Assembly: GCF_964355755.1 (NCBI RefSeq) | Contig: NC_092673.1 | Location: forward strand, 9,989,001-10,053,000 | DNA length: 64,000 nt | Origin: Antedon mediterranea | Lineage: Eukaryota; Echinodermata; Crinoidea; Comatulida; Antedonidae | Direction: 5' to 3' | Shown: piece by piece, positions 45,801-57,255 of the stretch | Layout of the letters: every line of letters starts with the position of its first letter | How positions within the stretch are numbered: the first letter of the stretch is position 1 | Notes under the pieces: model-generated | Told to the model about the DNA's origin: nothing | The model's database searches: none | Seen by the model: only the letters and a program-made list of their open reading frames with translations | Program-made: the position numbers and the translations under genes

Positions 45801-46037
45801 GATGTGTGTCCCATAATTTCACCTATGCTACACTGTATATAGATATACAGTATATACTGTACATTGTATATGGCATATAATAGGCATAACTCAGCCCTAT
45901 AAGCGTATAATAGGATGGCATACATCAACATTTTCCTATCGTATGTTAACGTACGTACATGTTTAAAAAAAATTAATTTCATTAAAATGATAAAAATGAT
46001 CACCTATAATTCGTCAAAGTGACGAATTAAATTCTAG

Positions 46038-46614
46038 TGATTCTTTACTTTCGTCATCTCCGCGGAAAGGCAGATTTTGCTTTGCCAGAAAAAAAACAAT
46101 ATCTAGCAATCTAGTGAGAATTGCACGGTTTTGCTCAATTTCCTTTTGTTTCCGCAACTTTGCTTGTTCATCTAGTTGTTCAGAAATGTTTCCTTTGGCT
46201 ACAAATATCTTCCAAACAATGGCAGCTGCAAGATGAGGCTTTGAGTGTTCGTGCTTTGCAATTTTTTCTAATGCCTTCTTCCAGTTGGACACACCATGGA
46301 GCTATAACATTTTATAGCTCCATGGATACACCATCTGTTGTCCAATTATCTGCGCACTACTCAATTTGGTTCCTCCAAACACAGAACATGCAAAACAAAA
46401 CATAGCATCCTTTGCTGGAGAGTATTCTAGCCAATCTCTGGTGACCTTTCCTGATGGTAGTTGACGCGTGTACCATGGAAGGAACGCGTTTATGTTGTTT
46501 TTTCGTTCGATAAGTAGGAAGCTTATATTGACACATTTGCAGCTTTGATGTTTCTGTTTCAAACCCTAAATTGGTCCAAAGTGCAGGATCATTTAAGGTT
46601 GAATTTCGGTCCAA
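46038..46614 (-). pseudogene. hAT transposase N-terminal part with TTF/ZMYM-like zinc region
   Basis: Minus strand in three frames: AFLPWYTRQLPSGKVTRDWL, YSPAKDAMFCFACSVFGG, then WKKALEKIAKHEHSKPH and FFLAKQNLPFRGDDESKES. This is the ZMYM1-like hAT N-terminus (TTF zinc finger, then ...FLA-x-x-x-L-x-FRGDDE). The natural continuation NRGNFLELVEL lies at 38479, proving that the two parts were one gene. Frame changes near 46500 and 46290 make it dead. Confidence 0.85.
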
Positions 46615-47746
46615 TAGAGAGAAATGGCGAACCGACGTCTAAAATCCGAGTGGGTATAAAATCATAACAAACCGTGGCGACACATTTCCTATGTTTATAC
46701 ACGTGAATCATGGCGTTGTCTAACCAATGTTGTTGCTGTAACGCTCATAATTCTTATTGTATTTGTGTATATTACACAATAAAACAATGAAATATGTATA
46801 AAAGTCATCCATCATTCACAATCATGTTCCTAAAAATATCTCATATCTGTAGGTCTACATTAGACTAGGCCTATAGTATTATAGTAGAATGGTGTTATCA
46901 AGTATTCATTACTGGCGGTAGCCCCCCCCCCCCCCCCCTGCAGGAAGCATCACTAGCCACATAACAAAATGGCAGTTGTCAAGCTGAAACTAATGCTAGG
47001 CCTACATCTAGTACAGATGCTCTATTTAGTCTTACTACCTAGCAGCACCCTAGCTAAAGTAGTAGTAGTGAGTACAGTATGTAATAACGAATTTCCAATA
47101 CTAGATGGTACGCTCGCTTCGCTTGCGTACCATCTAAGTCGTGGCCACAGATGGTTCTCGAATACATAATAATTTCAGCGTTAAAAAACTGGCGAGTTCA
47201 AATGTACGTACAATAATACATGTCGTTTACAGGAACGAATAAATAGACACTGATTTATGTACCCAACTAAAATTAGCACCCTGAGAATTACTTTCAGAAA
47301 GAGAAACTTGTCACAAAATGAGACCAATTGTTTAAGTCAAATTTAAACAAACTTAATTTGTGTTTTGTATGTAACATTAGGGGTGAGGGATGGGGAAGAG
47401 GATGGGTGCAAAGAGGAACAATTTTTAAATATATTAAATATATTCTTTATCCATTTAGTAACGAAATATTAATTGTTTTCATGTTTTACAAATAATATAT
47501 CACTAAACACAGTAAAACATTGCTATGTAATACTTTGTTGAAACTATCACCGTCCTAGTCGATTGAAATAGTACAGTACATGTAACGATACATCACTACG
47601 ACGTGTATGTTTATACTGTATAATGTAAAACAATTTGTGAAAACCACCTCTATTCGGGGAAAATCATAAAATCGATTTAAAATCGAATAAAAATTAAATT
47701 ATCTAACTCAACTTTATTAGTAGGCGTAATGGTTTTCAATTGTTTC
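46615..47746. other. hAT upstream region and unassigned sequence
   Basis: 46617-46700 is shared in inverted orientation with 50030-50140. A poly-C tract lies at 46921-46940. A palindrome ending in CTAG lies at 47101-47137. From about 47640 the sequence resembles part of the 537-bp tandem unit further right. No coding exon supported. Confidence 0.5.
47101..47137 (-). repeat. Palindrome ending in CTAG with GCGAAGC core
   Basis: On the minus strand TAGATGGTACGC-aagcgaagcga-GCGTACCATCTAG, then T. It could be a rolling-circle-type 3' hairpin of a separate family; the rest of such an element was not identified. Confidence 0.6.
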
Positions 47747-47749
47747 TTA

Positions 47750-48488
47750 GGTCGTGTTTATACAACACCCTAAATTTGAACACGGCTTTAATTTTTAGCG
47801 TGTTGTTCGGACCGAGGTCAACCCACCTTAACGTTTGCTGTTATACTAGAAATCACGATACCGTGTTGTACCGGAAGTTTCATCAACACGCAGTGCATGC
47901 TAGGATAAAAGGTCAAATCGTTGATCGCTTGAATTGAATTGTTGGCTGGGTTGTCAACAAATCATCGTCGCCTCCTCGCTGTATTCGTTCACGTTTGCAT
48001 TGTTGTTTATTTTGTTCTCGGTTCATTTAAATTAATAAAAGTTATTTTAAGGGTTTGTTTCATTGTTTCATCTATACACTATGGAAGAAGATGCCATTTT
48101 TGCGATGTTATTTTTTATTCTGTTTGGAGTGGGAAACGATAGTCTATAGAGGCCTCCTACCACTACGAGTTGGCCCTACCAGGCTAGGCGTAAGACGTGG
48201 TAGGAGGATGATTGCTGGCAGCGAAGCAGCAATAAATGGGCCCAATCTTGTTAGACGTCGCATGACATGATTGATATTACGACCTGTTTTAACGAGAGGT
48301 CAAAATATACCCTGAGGACACTTCCAACACGGTAACGGCGACCGGGAATCCACCAAATTTTAGGATTCAGCCAAGTAGCCTTTTTTGCAATTAAAATCTC
48401 ATTACACGGAATCTCTTTGTTGTTATACAACACACTTCTCGTAGGCGTGTAGAATATGCGTGTAATAGCGTGTTGTATAAACGCGCCC
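47750..48488. mobile_element. PIF/Harbinger-like MITE, 739 bp, TTA target duplication
   Basis: The left end GGTCGTGTTTATACAACAC is inverted at the right end (...GTGTTGTATAAACGCGCCC) with few mismatches. Perfect TTA on both sides (47747-47749 and 48489-48491) is the PIF/Harbinger signature. A short frame starting MEEDAIFAMLFFILFG at about 48080 may be a remnant of the parent transposase gene; otherwise non-coding. Confidence 0.85.
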
Positions 48489-48723
48489 TTAGAGCCAATT
48501 CATACTTAAGTTGGTTACCCTACCCACCAAAGTTGTTCTGCGTTTAGGGGATGTGATGCACCGTAGGCCTATCCTCTACTGGCTTTACAACGCTACTCAT
48601 GCCAGTGAGGGAAGGGTGATGATGTGGGTGGTTTAAATGCAATAATAAAGATTTGTACATACGGCGACTGAAAACGCTAGCTCATTATCCGTTAAAAAAA
48701 AATTATATCCAACCTCTGCAGCA

Positions 48724-49795
48724 CAGATTGAAAAAAAAATGGATCGAATTTCTGTTATGAGTATACAGTACTTGCCTTTACAACGCCTGAGGGAATAGAC
48801 ACTTGTGGAACAGAGATTGGAATGTTCCATTCATCGCAAATCAATACATTTGTATAAACGTATATTAAATCTATCAAAATAGTATTTTTTAAAGAAAAGC
48901 GGCCTGTCTTCAACATTATGATGCTGTACTCGAGCTGTTCAACCGGTTTTCAGCCATTAAAAACAATTATTGTAGGAGGAGATAGGAAAATGCGAAGCAT
49001 CCTCGTATTATTGTCTGTGGGTATTTTTCAATACGGACATCCATTAGACAGTGTATACCACGATCGAAAAACACCCCTATTTGGGGCAAATCGTTGAACC
49101 TAAATTCGTTTTAATTGTCAATAACTAATTATCTAACTCAATTTAATTAGTAAACAGGGTTACATCAGGTGGTTAAAATCAGTACCGAGATTCTAACCAA
49201 CTTTATATACCATCGAGTAAACATTCTAGAAAAAACGCGCGATTTACCGAATTTTGCAGTACAGATTGGAAAAAAAATGGATCGAATTTCTGTTATGAGT
49301 ATACATTACTTGCCTTTACGACGCCTGAGGGAATAGACACTTGTGGAACAGAGATTGGAATGTTCCATTCATCGCAAATCAATACATTTATATAAACGTA
49401 TATTAAATCTATCAAAATAGTATTTTTTAAAGAAAATCGGCCTGTCTTCAACATTATGATGCTGTACTCGAGCTGTTCAACCGGTTTTCAGCCATTAAAA
49501 ACAATTATCGTAGGAGGAGATAGGAAAATGAGAAGCATCCTCGTATTATTGTCTTCGGGTATTTTTCAAGACGGACATCCATTAGACAGTGTATACCACG
49601 ATCGAAAAACACCCCTATTTGGGGCAAATCGTTGAACCTAAATTCGTTTTAATCGTCAATAACTAATTATCTAACTCAATTTAATTAGTAAACAGGGTTA
49701 CATCAGGTGGTTAAAATCAGTACCAAGATTCTAACCAACTTTATATACCATCGAGTAAACATTCTAGAAATAACGCGCGATTTACCGATTTTTGC
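48724..49795. repeat. 537-bp tandem duplication
   Basis: Units 48724-49260 and 49261-49795, about 97-98% identical, both starting CAGATTGGAAAAAAAA-like and ending ...cgcgcgatttaccga. A diverged third piece (47640-47746) sits left of the MITE. No long open frame in either unit. Confidence 0.9.
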
Positions 49796-50029
49796 CCTTA
49801 CGTAAATTTATATATAGATTATTATTATTATAATAACCGATAATCCGTGCTAGGCTCGAGGTACTATACAGCATACAGGCCAACTATCTAGGGCCTAGAG
49901 CTGGGTACAGTATACAGGGTATAACAAAAACGCGTCTTAATTCAATCCAAATTAAAATAAAATATGTTAAGATTTGCCCATATAACATTAAAATTGTTAA
50001 ACGTTCTTTTCTACCTTCCTTTTTAACTC

Positions 50030-50427
50030 AACCCATCGGAATTTCCCATACAAAAACATGTGGCGAAATAGTTTGTTTACAATCTATACCCACTCGGTGA
50101 AATTTGAGTGACGTCATCGCGGTTCGCCATTTCTCTCTATTAATTGAACTTTGTACACTTTCCTCTACTGGTACATCAGGCTGTCAAGACTGGGATTCAG
50201 CTAGCTCAGACATATCAATAGACATGTCTTCAGTTTCAATTGTGTCAGATTCAGAAGATGATGAAAGCTGCATGCTTTCTTGTGTACTCTGCAACATAAA
50301 ACACAAACTGATAACAAGAAAGGGGTGTCTTTTCAATAATTATGTTAAATATTATGATAAACTTAAACTTGGTTATCTTTATTGTACGAATTTAAAAGCA
50401 AATAAATATCAACTGAACAAGCACTAA
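50030..50427 (+). pseudogene. Possible hAT 5' region and acidic N-terminus
   Basis: 50030-50140 repeats (inverted) the sequence just upstream of the hAT gene at 46617-46700 (cccactcgg..., ggttcgccatttctctctatt). The following open frame encodes an acidic Ser/Asp-rich stretch (SVSIVSDSEDDESC), as is common ahead of ZMYM-type hAT domains. No zinc finger follows, so it could be another truncated hAT copy. Weak call. Confidence 0.3.
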
Positions 50428-50965
50428 ATGTTATTAGTATAACAAAAACTACGCTAATAACAGTAATATTTGGCCGCAAAACCAGTTGGTTAATTTTGGT
50501 TTACCTTCTGTAGCTCTATCTACTGTTGTAATGACAGCGGTTTCTTCAAATTCGACTCCTGGAAGTATTGATGGCTCGGCCGGTTGGCGGGGGTTTGCGG
50601 GCGAAGCATTCGCACTTGCTGCCGATGGCGTAGTTGAGGCTGAACTTTTTGGGCGATTTCTAGCTGCTAATTCGAACGGCGATTTAGGTGCATTTGCTAC
50701 CTTATATTCGATATTATAAAGAGTTTTTTAACACAATTTATGATTTCAACATTAGATTTTTATCTCAATTTCAATTCTTCCCGGTCAAAGTAATTTCCGG
50801 GTTTAAGATAAGTTCACCTTGCAACAACCTGGTTTCAAATATTTTCTCTCTTTTCTACACAAGGGAGCAGTTAAAATAATAGATTTGACCCTAAAGGTGA
50901 CTGGAAACAGGCACTTTCCATCAATCAATACAGTGTCCCTTTGGAAGACGAAAAAAAAATCAGTT
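50428..50965. other. Unassigned stretch with a GC-richer open segment
   Basis: 50486-50719 is open on the plus strand, and the minus strand is also open (ELAARNRPKSSASTTPSAAS, Ala/Pro/Ser-rich). It is more GC-rich than its surroundings. No domain is recognised on either strand and no splice pair stands out. Confidence 0.3.
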
Positions 50966-50968
50966 ATA

Positions 50969-52052
50969 GGCCCTGTTCAGACCCATGGCGTTAGACCGTT
51001 TTAGCGTACAACGTTACTATCAAGGTCACGTTACAAACCGCAGAGAAAAAAACGAGGTGTTCAGACCCATAGCGTACGATTATCGTTACAACGGAAGTAC
51101 GTCATCCAGGTTGTTTCTAGTTGCATATTCATGTGCTCTTACCCACGTGTTTTCATCATTATTTCCACTGTATATAGGCCTAGATCTCAGCCCTACAATT
51201 ATGACAAAATTTGCCGTAAATAAAACATACCTCAGCATTTATTTAAGAAAAATATAGTAAAGCCAAATTTCTGTTTCTATTGTTTTTATTTTGTTTGTAG
51301 TAAAAAACATTTTCCCCAGGCTCTTGTGTTACGAAAATAAAGCAGGCCTCGTAATGATGAAGAAAAAAATGATTGTCATTAGTCTATCCAGTCCCGTCAA
51401 AGATATATATTCTTTGGTCCAGTCGGTTGAAAATAACCCTTAACTTGCTAATAAAAGGGACACAGCTCCCCTTGTTTGTTTACTGATTTTTTTAGGAGTT
51501 AGGGGGTTTTCAGCATTAAACTTGTCCAGTCTAGTCTGCCTTGTATGAATGACTGACTTGATGTCCCACGCTAGTTTTTAGCTTGAATGAAATGCGTGAA
51601 TGGCTCTAGGCCTAGCTAGGCCTAAAAAGCGGATGGGGTCGTAGTCCCTATGTTTAAATACAAGGTGCATGTATATATTTATGTCATTTGTTAGAAAATA
51701 TAATGGTAATCAGTTGATAATAGTTTGTAGCCTTTGTAACAGTTGTATTTGTAGTGTAGTTAGGCCTTATTTATTCTGGCCTTTTTGTTATTGAAATCCA
51801 TCTCACACATTGACTATACAAGATGTCAGCCTAGGTCAAACCTTGTTTCGCGTCATAACAGGAAACGTTCTGATTGGATACAACGTTGACTTACAGTAGC
51901 GTCGTACGCTAAAACGGTACTATCAACCGTTTCCCACTACAACGCTACAACCGTTGTACGACGCGTTGTACGCTAATCCCCAACTGTTCAGACACACATT
52001 CTTTTAGCGTCGTACGCTAAAACGGTCTAACGCCATGGGTCTGAACAGGGCC
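50969..52052. mobile_element. MITE with ~41-bp perfect terminal inverted repeats
   Basis: The ends GGCCCTGTTCAGACCCATGG... are perfectly inverted for about 41 bp. Direct repeat ATA on both sides (50966-50968 and 52053-52055). Subterminal copies of gttttagcgtacgacg occur inside. 1,084 bp, no transposase. The 3-bp duplication and GG...CC ends suggest a PIF/Harbinger- or ISL2EU-like parent. Confidence 0.85.
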
Positions 52053-52055
52053 ATA

Positions 52056-54590
52056 GTAGGACTGGAGCTTAAGTTAGCCATTAATCATAGCCATTTCAGT
52101 TTTTTGTTTATTTTAAAACATACCGTGTGTGTGTGAAGGTACAGTAGTTAAATAATAGGAATTATACTGCAAATTAATAAAGATCAAATTAAATATACGC
52201 CATAAAGAATCAGAATATATTGTGGGGAATAGTATTATAAAATTACATAGGGAGATTTGATGATAAGACATTTTTCGAGTGAAATCCTGATAGCTGAGTT
52301 TTATTGAGTAAGCTTGCAGGAATAACTGTAGGCTATCTTCCTGTGTCCCGTTAGGACCGAGATGTCTGCCCATGTTGCAAGCCGTACCATCTTCTTTCTT
52401 GGGCCCACTCTGTCACGGCAGTTAGTTTCAAAAGATGATTAAATTAAATAATGTATTAATAATTATTAGGATGGTATTCATTTGAATAAACGCCTCTCCA
52501 ATACCAGTTTTCATATCTATTTTATTAGAGGATTTCATTTGATTATAAATGTTACCATATTATTAAAACTAAAAAATTTAACATATATCCCTCGAATAAG
52601 CATCTCCCTCAAATGACCTCCGCCTCCCCAAAGGGCCCTACCAAACAATAAAAACTATACTTTAAAATGTTATTAATCATCTAAAACACTGTGAAACAAA
52701 GTAGTTTAGTTTTACGAATGTCAAGCATTTTCAATAATGGTAACCGACAGAAAACGTATAAGGAGAACATTATCATTCCGAGAAGATATCGTCTACACTT
52801 CCTAGAGGGGGAGCGAGCGAAGCAAGCTCACCCTCTAGTTATAACAAATTTATTGAAGCACAATTTGGTCTTTTATTCAATCACCCTATACAAAGAAAAA
52901 TTGTTGTGATTAAGGGTCAAATGTCAATATTGACCAATCATTGAACGTACCTATAAAACCAAATAAAAACTAATATTTAACAAAAATTGTTTTCTCATCT
53001 TGTTAATCATACCCAATGTAATTTGTAAAAGAGCAAATACATCATTTCATCAATTGACATAAGGTAAATTTTATCAGTTGACCTAAGGTTAAAGGTCAAC
53101 ATTTTAATATGCATACTAGTTACCAAATAAATGCAAAGTTGTCCAAACTATGATATCGATGGTTTTACAAGTAATCAAATTATTTGATCAGTAAAGTTAT
53201 GTTATTTCAGTATAGTTTGAATCAATATAATTATAACTCTGTAATTAACCAAATCAGACATAAAATGTTACATTGACCTTGAATAAAATAAATGGTTAAA
53301 GCACAACTTATAAAACTTTTCAAAATTCATTTTGCAGAGATTGGTCAGAACATGGTTGCCTGAAATATTCCTTTTGAGGCAATAAACTATCTGATTTGAT
53401 CTGCTTCTTTACGTTGGCAATATATAATGTTGGTTTTTATTTGTCTAGGTACTCGGATAACTGAGAATACTATTTTATGTTATGTACTTGTGCACCTTAA
53501 CTGGTAAACAAAATACAATTATGTGGTTTTTGTCTAGATTTGGTAGCTTCAATGTAAAGTTTACAGATCAGTTTCACATAATATAATATAAATTTCAATT
53601 CAATCAATCAACTTGAGCAATTTTGTGGATAAACGTCTACAAATCTTACTATATTATTGGTTATCTTTTTTTTTTTATCCCATTACAATCAGAACATAGT
53701 TCATAGTTCAACTAGTATGTCCAGAATATTTACATACAGTACCAACCTTAGTGAATAGATAAATCTGGAATCCATGTACATGTAATGATTTTACATTTTA
53801 ACTATCCAAACACTAGCTGGTGCACAGAAGGACATATTCTTGCATTGCTATCATTAAAATGATTCTAAAAGAGATGATTAACGCTGACTTTTGTTGTAGA
53901 GCGCACATGTTTCACAACTTCCAGACACTATTCTGTGAAAGTATTTTGGTCATTTGGTCTAGTTCTGCAAACAAATTTTATTACATAATCATTTACAGTG
54001 AACACAATCATTCCAAGCATTGCTTTTTTATATTAGTTGACATTTACTTGGTTCTATTAGTCTCCGTTTAATCTTCATTTTATCCTAATAGTCTATTCTT
54101 TTCCAATACTATGTAATGTTTTATTATGATAAGCTTAAATTGAAATGAAAATATCTTACGTTCGTTAGCATAAAGAAGAGAATCAGATGAGTTTATTCTC
54201 TCCTGACATCATACTGCTAACTGTAAACAGTATATATATGCAACCTTGGGAAAAATAGACCTTATTACAAAATTTGTACTACACTATGCACAGGAAAACT
54301 ATCTGTGGCTATAGCAACCATATCGAAACTCATATAAAAATTGTGGTCTGTCTGTGTAGTGAGTTGTGGATTCCAGTTTTTATTAGCCAATAAAAGTAAA
54401 AATCTAAAGCATTATTGACCAAGATTATAGATCTGAGTAAATGTGTCATCAACTAGGGAAACAGGCCGCAATATTCTCTTAATATTTTAAAAAGGGAAAG
54501 AAGTCCTGATGGTCTCTTATGAAAGGTAATCATTGAAATATTTGAAACATACAGTATTTGCAGAACTTGACAATGAAAAGACAAACACAT
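52056..54590. other. Gene-free stretch with CTAG palindrome
   Basis: AT-rich, no supported exon. A palindrome lies at 52802-52838. The sequence at 52915-53110 has repeated aaggtcaa/gaccaat words reminiscent of the 61.8-62.9 kb satellite (tgaccttt, tgacctct), too diverged to align by eye. Confidence 0.4.
52802..52838 (+). repeat. Palindrome bounded by CTAG with GCGAAGC core
   Basis: CTAGAGGGGGAGC-gagcgaagcaa-GCTCACCCTCTAG then TT; arms 13 bp with one mismatch. Same core and same CTAG/T ending as 47101-47137. Confidence 0.65.
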
Positions 54591-54593
54591 ATA

Positions 54594-54650
54594 GATAGAT
54601 AGATAGAAATCTTTCTTTATTCTGGATATTCATTCATTATTTGTACATTT
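54594..54650 (-). repeat. LINE 3' tail with GATA/CTAT repeat
   Basis: (ATAG)n followed by aaatctttctttattctgg, the minus-strand form of a LINE 3' end with terminal microsatellite. No coding part attached. Confidence 0.4.
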
Positions 54651-54702
54651 GTTCTTCCTTGAAGTCCAGTTAACACTTACAAATTACAAATATAAACAAT
54701 AA

Positions 54703-56225
54703 CTAGATTTGAACTCGTCACTTTGACGAGTTAGTTATCCGCACGACACCACGCGCACGTCATACGTTGGAATTTTGCACACGGAAAAAGATTATGTCAT
54801 TATGACCTGAACTGAAGAATATCATATGCTGTTAGTGCTGAATTCTGTCAATTTTGTGTCATATAGTATACAGTATAAACAGTATAATCTGTATACATGT
54901 TACATACAGTGTAGAATAGGTGAAATTACAGGACCCCCCGTTTATTCCCATTTTTAACATGGCTATGGTATCAAAATGAAATACTAAGATAGCAATTTCG
55001 GAAGGACATTATCTCAGCAACAACATATTAACGTGTAGAAAAAATTTGAATACGTAAAATATAGATGCGCGCTCTTTTAATTGTGATGAACTATGACGCA
55101 AAAGATGAAAATACGACTTTTTTTTATTCAACTGGCCATATGATGACGTCACAACGTCGGATTGGAAAAATGTTCACATGAATTCGTATCTACAATACAA
55201 TAGCTTCCAGAAAATGTTTTAATCATGATTATCGTTTTTTATTCTGACGCGTCTATAACAGATTGAAAGTTACTGTAAAGATGAAAATAAGTGACCCACG
55301 TTATTTACATTTTTAGACATGATGACGTCTTAAAAATTAAAATATTTTTTTCCTCATGCGGAAGATAATTGATTGACCTAGACAATATCAAAATCGGGGT
55401 GAAAATGGAAAACGGATAAGGGGAGATGCGCTCTATTAAATGTGATGCGCTATGATAAAAGATACAAAAATTCTATATTTTATATTCGAGTGGCCATACG
55501 ATGACGTCATAATGTCTGGTTAGCCATATTAATGTATGATCCGATATCTACAACTCATCAACTTCCAGAATATGTAATAAAAACAACTTTCACCATTTAG
55601 TTTAGAAACTACGACTGTTTAAAAAAGGCACAATTTTGACAAATTTTGACGAATTTTTGAAATTTTTTTATCTAAAACGCACGTAAATTATCAAATTCGA
55701 CGTGCCCGTATGACGTAATTTTAAGTCAAAATTGTTTAAAAGTTGGTATTACTAGAAAAGGCTGGAAAAACATAAATCATTCGAAAAAATTATGTCTTAA
55801 CGCGACGTGCGCAGCGCGCGCGTAAAAATTTGCGTTCACTTGGGAATTTTTGACATGCTCAAAATGACATGAAACGCGTAGAAAGTTTATTAGAAATTGA
55901 TTTTCCGCATTTTGAAATTTTAAACACGCGTGCGCATTTAACTTCGTGTGAAACATGCCATTTTTTTTCCACAGCTACTTAGCGCAAAACATAAATTAAA
56001 CTTTTGCTAAGTTTCAAATTAAAATGTTATATGGTTTTCGATCTATGTTAAAAACGCGAAATTCATAAAAACGCGCGTAAGTCACGTTGCGCAATTCTGA
56101 CGTCATTCACAATAGCAGGTGCACAACTTCATGTGAATGCCCACATGTTGACAAAGTTATGAAATGTTATGTTTACACGTTTTAGAGATAACCTTTGCAC
56201 AAAAATGACAGAAAGAAAGAAGACA
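54703..56225 (-). mobile_element. Family A rolling-circle-like element
   Basis: Minus orientation. CTAG at 54703-54706, hairpin 54712-54732 (AACTCGTCA-CTT-TGACGAGTT), then AGTTATCCGC. Carries the full family A body to the gacagaaagaaagaagacaga region near the 5' end, where a second family A copy interrupts. Best uninterrupted reference for the body. Confidence 0.85.
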
Positions 56226-56227
56226 GA

Positions 56228-57255
56228 CTAGACATGAAACTCGTCACTTTGACGAGTTAGTTATCCGCACGACAAACGCCACGTGCACGTCATGCGTTGG
56301 AATATTGCACACAGAAAAAGATTATGGCATCATGACCTGAACTGAAGAATATTATATGTTTTTATTGCTGAATTCTGTTATTTTGTGTCATATTATTCAC
56401 AGTATAATCTTTATACATATTACATACAGTGTAAAATAGGTGAAATTACGGGACCCGCCATTTATTCCAATTTTTAACATAGCAATGGTATCAAAATGAA
56501 ACACTAAGATAGCAAGTTCGGAAGGAAATTATCTCAGCAACAACATATTAACGTGTAGAAGAAATTTGAATACGTTAAATATTGATGCGCGCACTTTTAA
56601 ATGTAATGAACTATGATGTAAAAGATGAAAATATAACTTTTTTTATTTAACTGGCCATATGATGATGTCACAACATCCGATTGGCAAAATGTTCACATGA
56701 TTTCATATCTACAATCCAATAGCTTCCAGAAAATGTTTTAATCGTGATTATCACATTTTATTTTTACGGGCTATTACAGATTAAAATTTACTGTAAAGAT
56801 GAAATTAATGACCCACGTAATTTAAATTTTTAGGCATGATGACGTCATAAAAATTAAAATATATCTCATGCGAAAGATAGTTGATTGACCTAGACAATAT
56901 TAAAATCTCGGAGAAAAAGGAATACGTATAAGCGTGATGCGCTCCATTGAATATGATGAGCAATAACGAAAGACAATAAAATCCTATATTTTACATTCGT
57001 GTGGCCATATGATGACGTCACAACATCCGTGAGGTAAAAATTCTGCATGAATTCTGCTTACATATTAAGTTAAACAAATTAGCGGTAATTGTTGATCCTG
57101 GCATAATTTTGACAACATTTTGTAACTTTTTCAACTAAAATGCGCGCAAATGGGCTAAATCAACGTGTTCGTATGACGTAATTTTAATTTGAAATGATGT
57201 CAATCTTTTTGAAAATGAGTAGGAAAGGCTGGAAAATCACAATTCAAGAGAAAAA
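56228..57255 (-). mobile_element. Second family A element, 5'-truncated
   Basis: Minus orientation. CTAG at 56228-56231, hairpin 56238-56258. The body matches the 54703 copy (ttctacacgtta-like, tgacgtcataaaaattaaaat) until about 57255, where family B sequence starts abruptly. Confidence 0.8.

Larger units (their letters stand above)
38480..46037 (+). mobile_element. Rolling-circle-like family B element, split by family A
   Basis: The 5' hairpin AGGTGATCATTT-agaata-AAATGATCACCT lies at 38480-38509. The element continues to 38546, is split by family A, and resumes 44526-46037. The 3' end has AAATGATCACCT again (45994-46005), then AATTCGTCA-AAG-TGACGAATT (46008-46028), aaatt and CTAG (46034-46037). 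Unsplit length is about 1,579 bp. The host hAT reads through when B is removed, with T on both sides of the insertion. No ORF; non-autonomous. Confidence 0.85.

Noticed and set aside
53820-54071. 83-codon open frame
   Set aside because: AT-rich, hydrophobic composition expected by chance; no domain or splice context.
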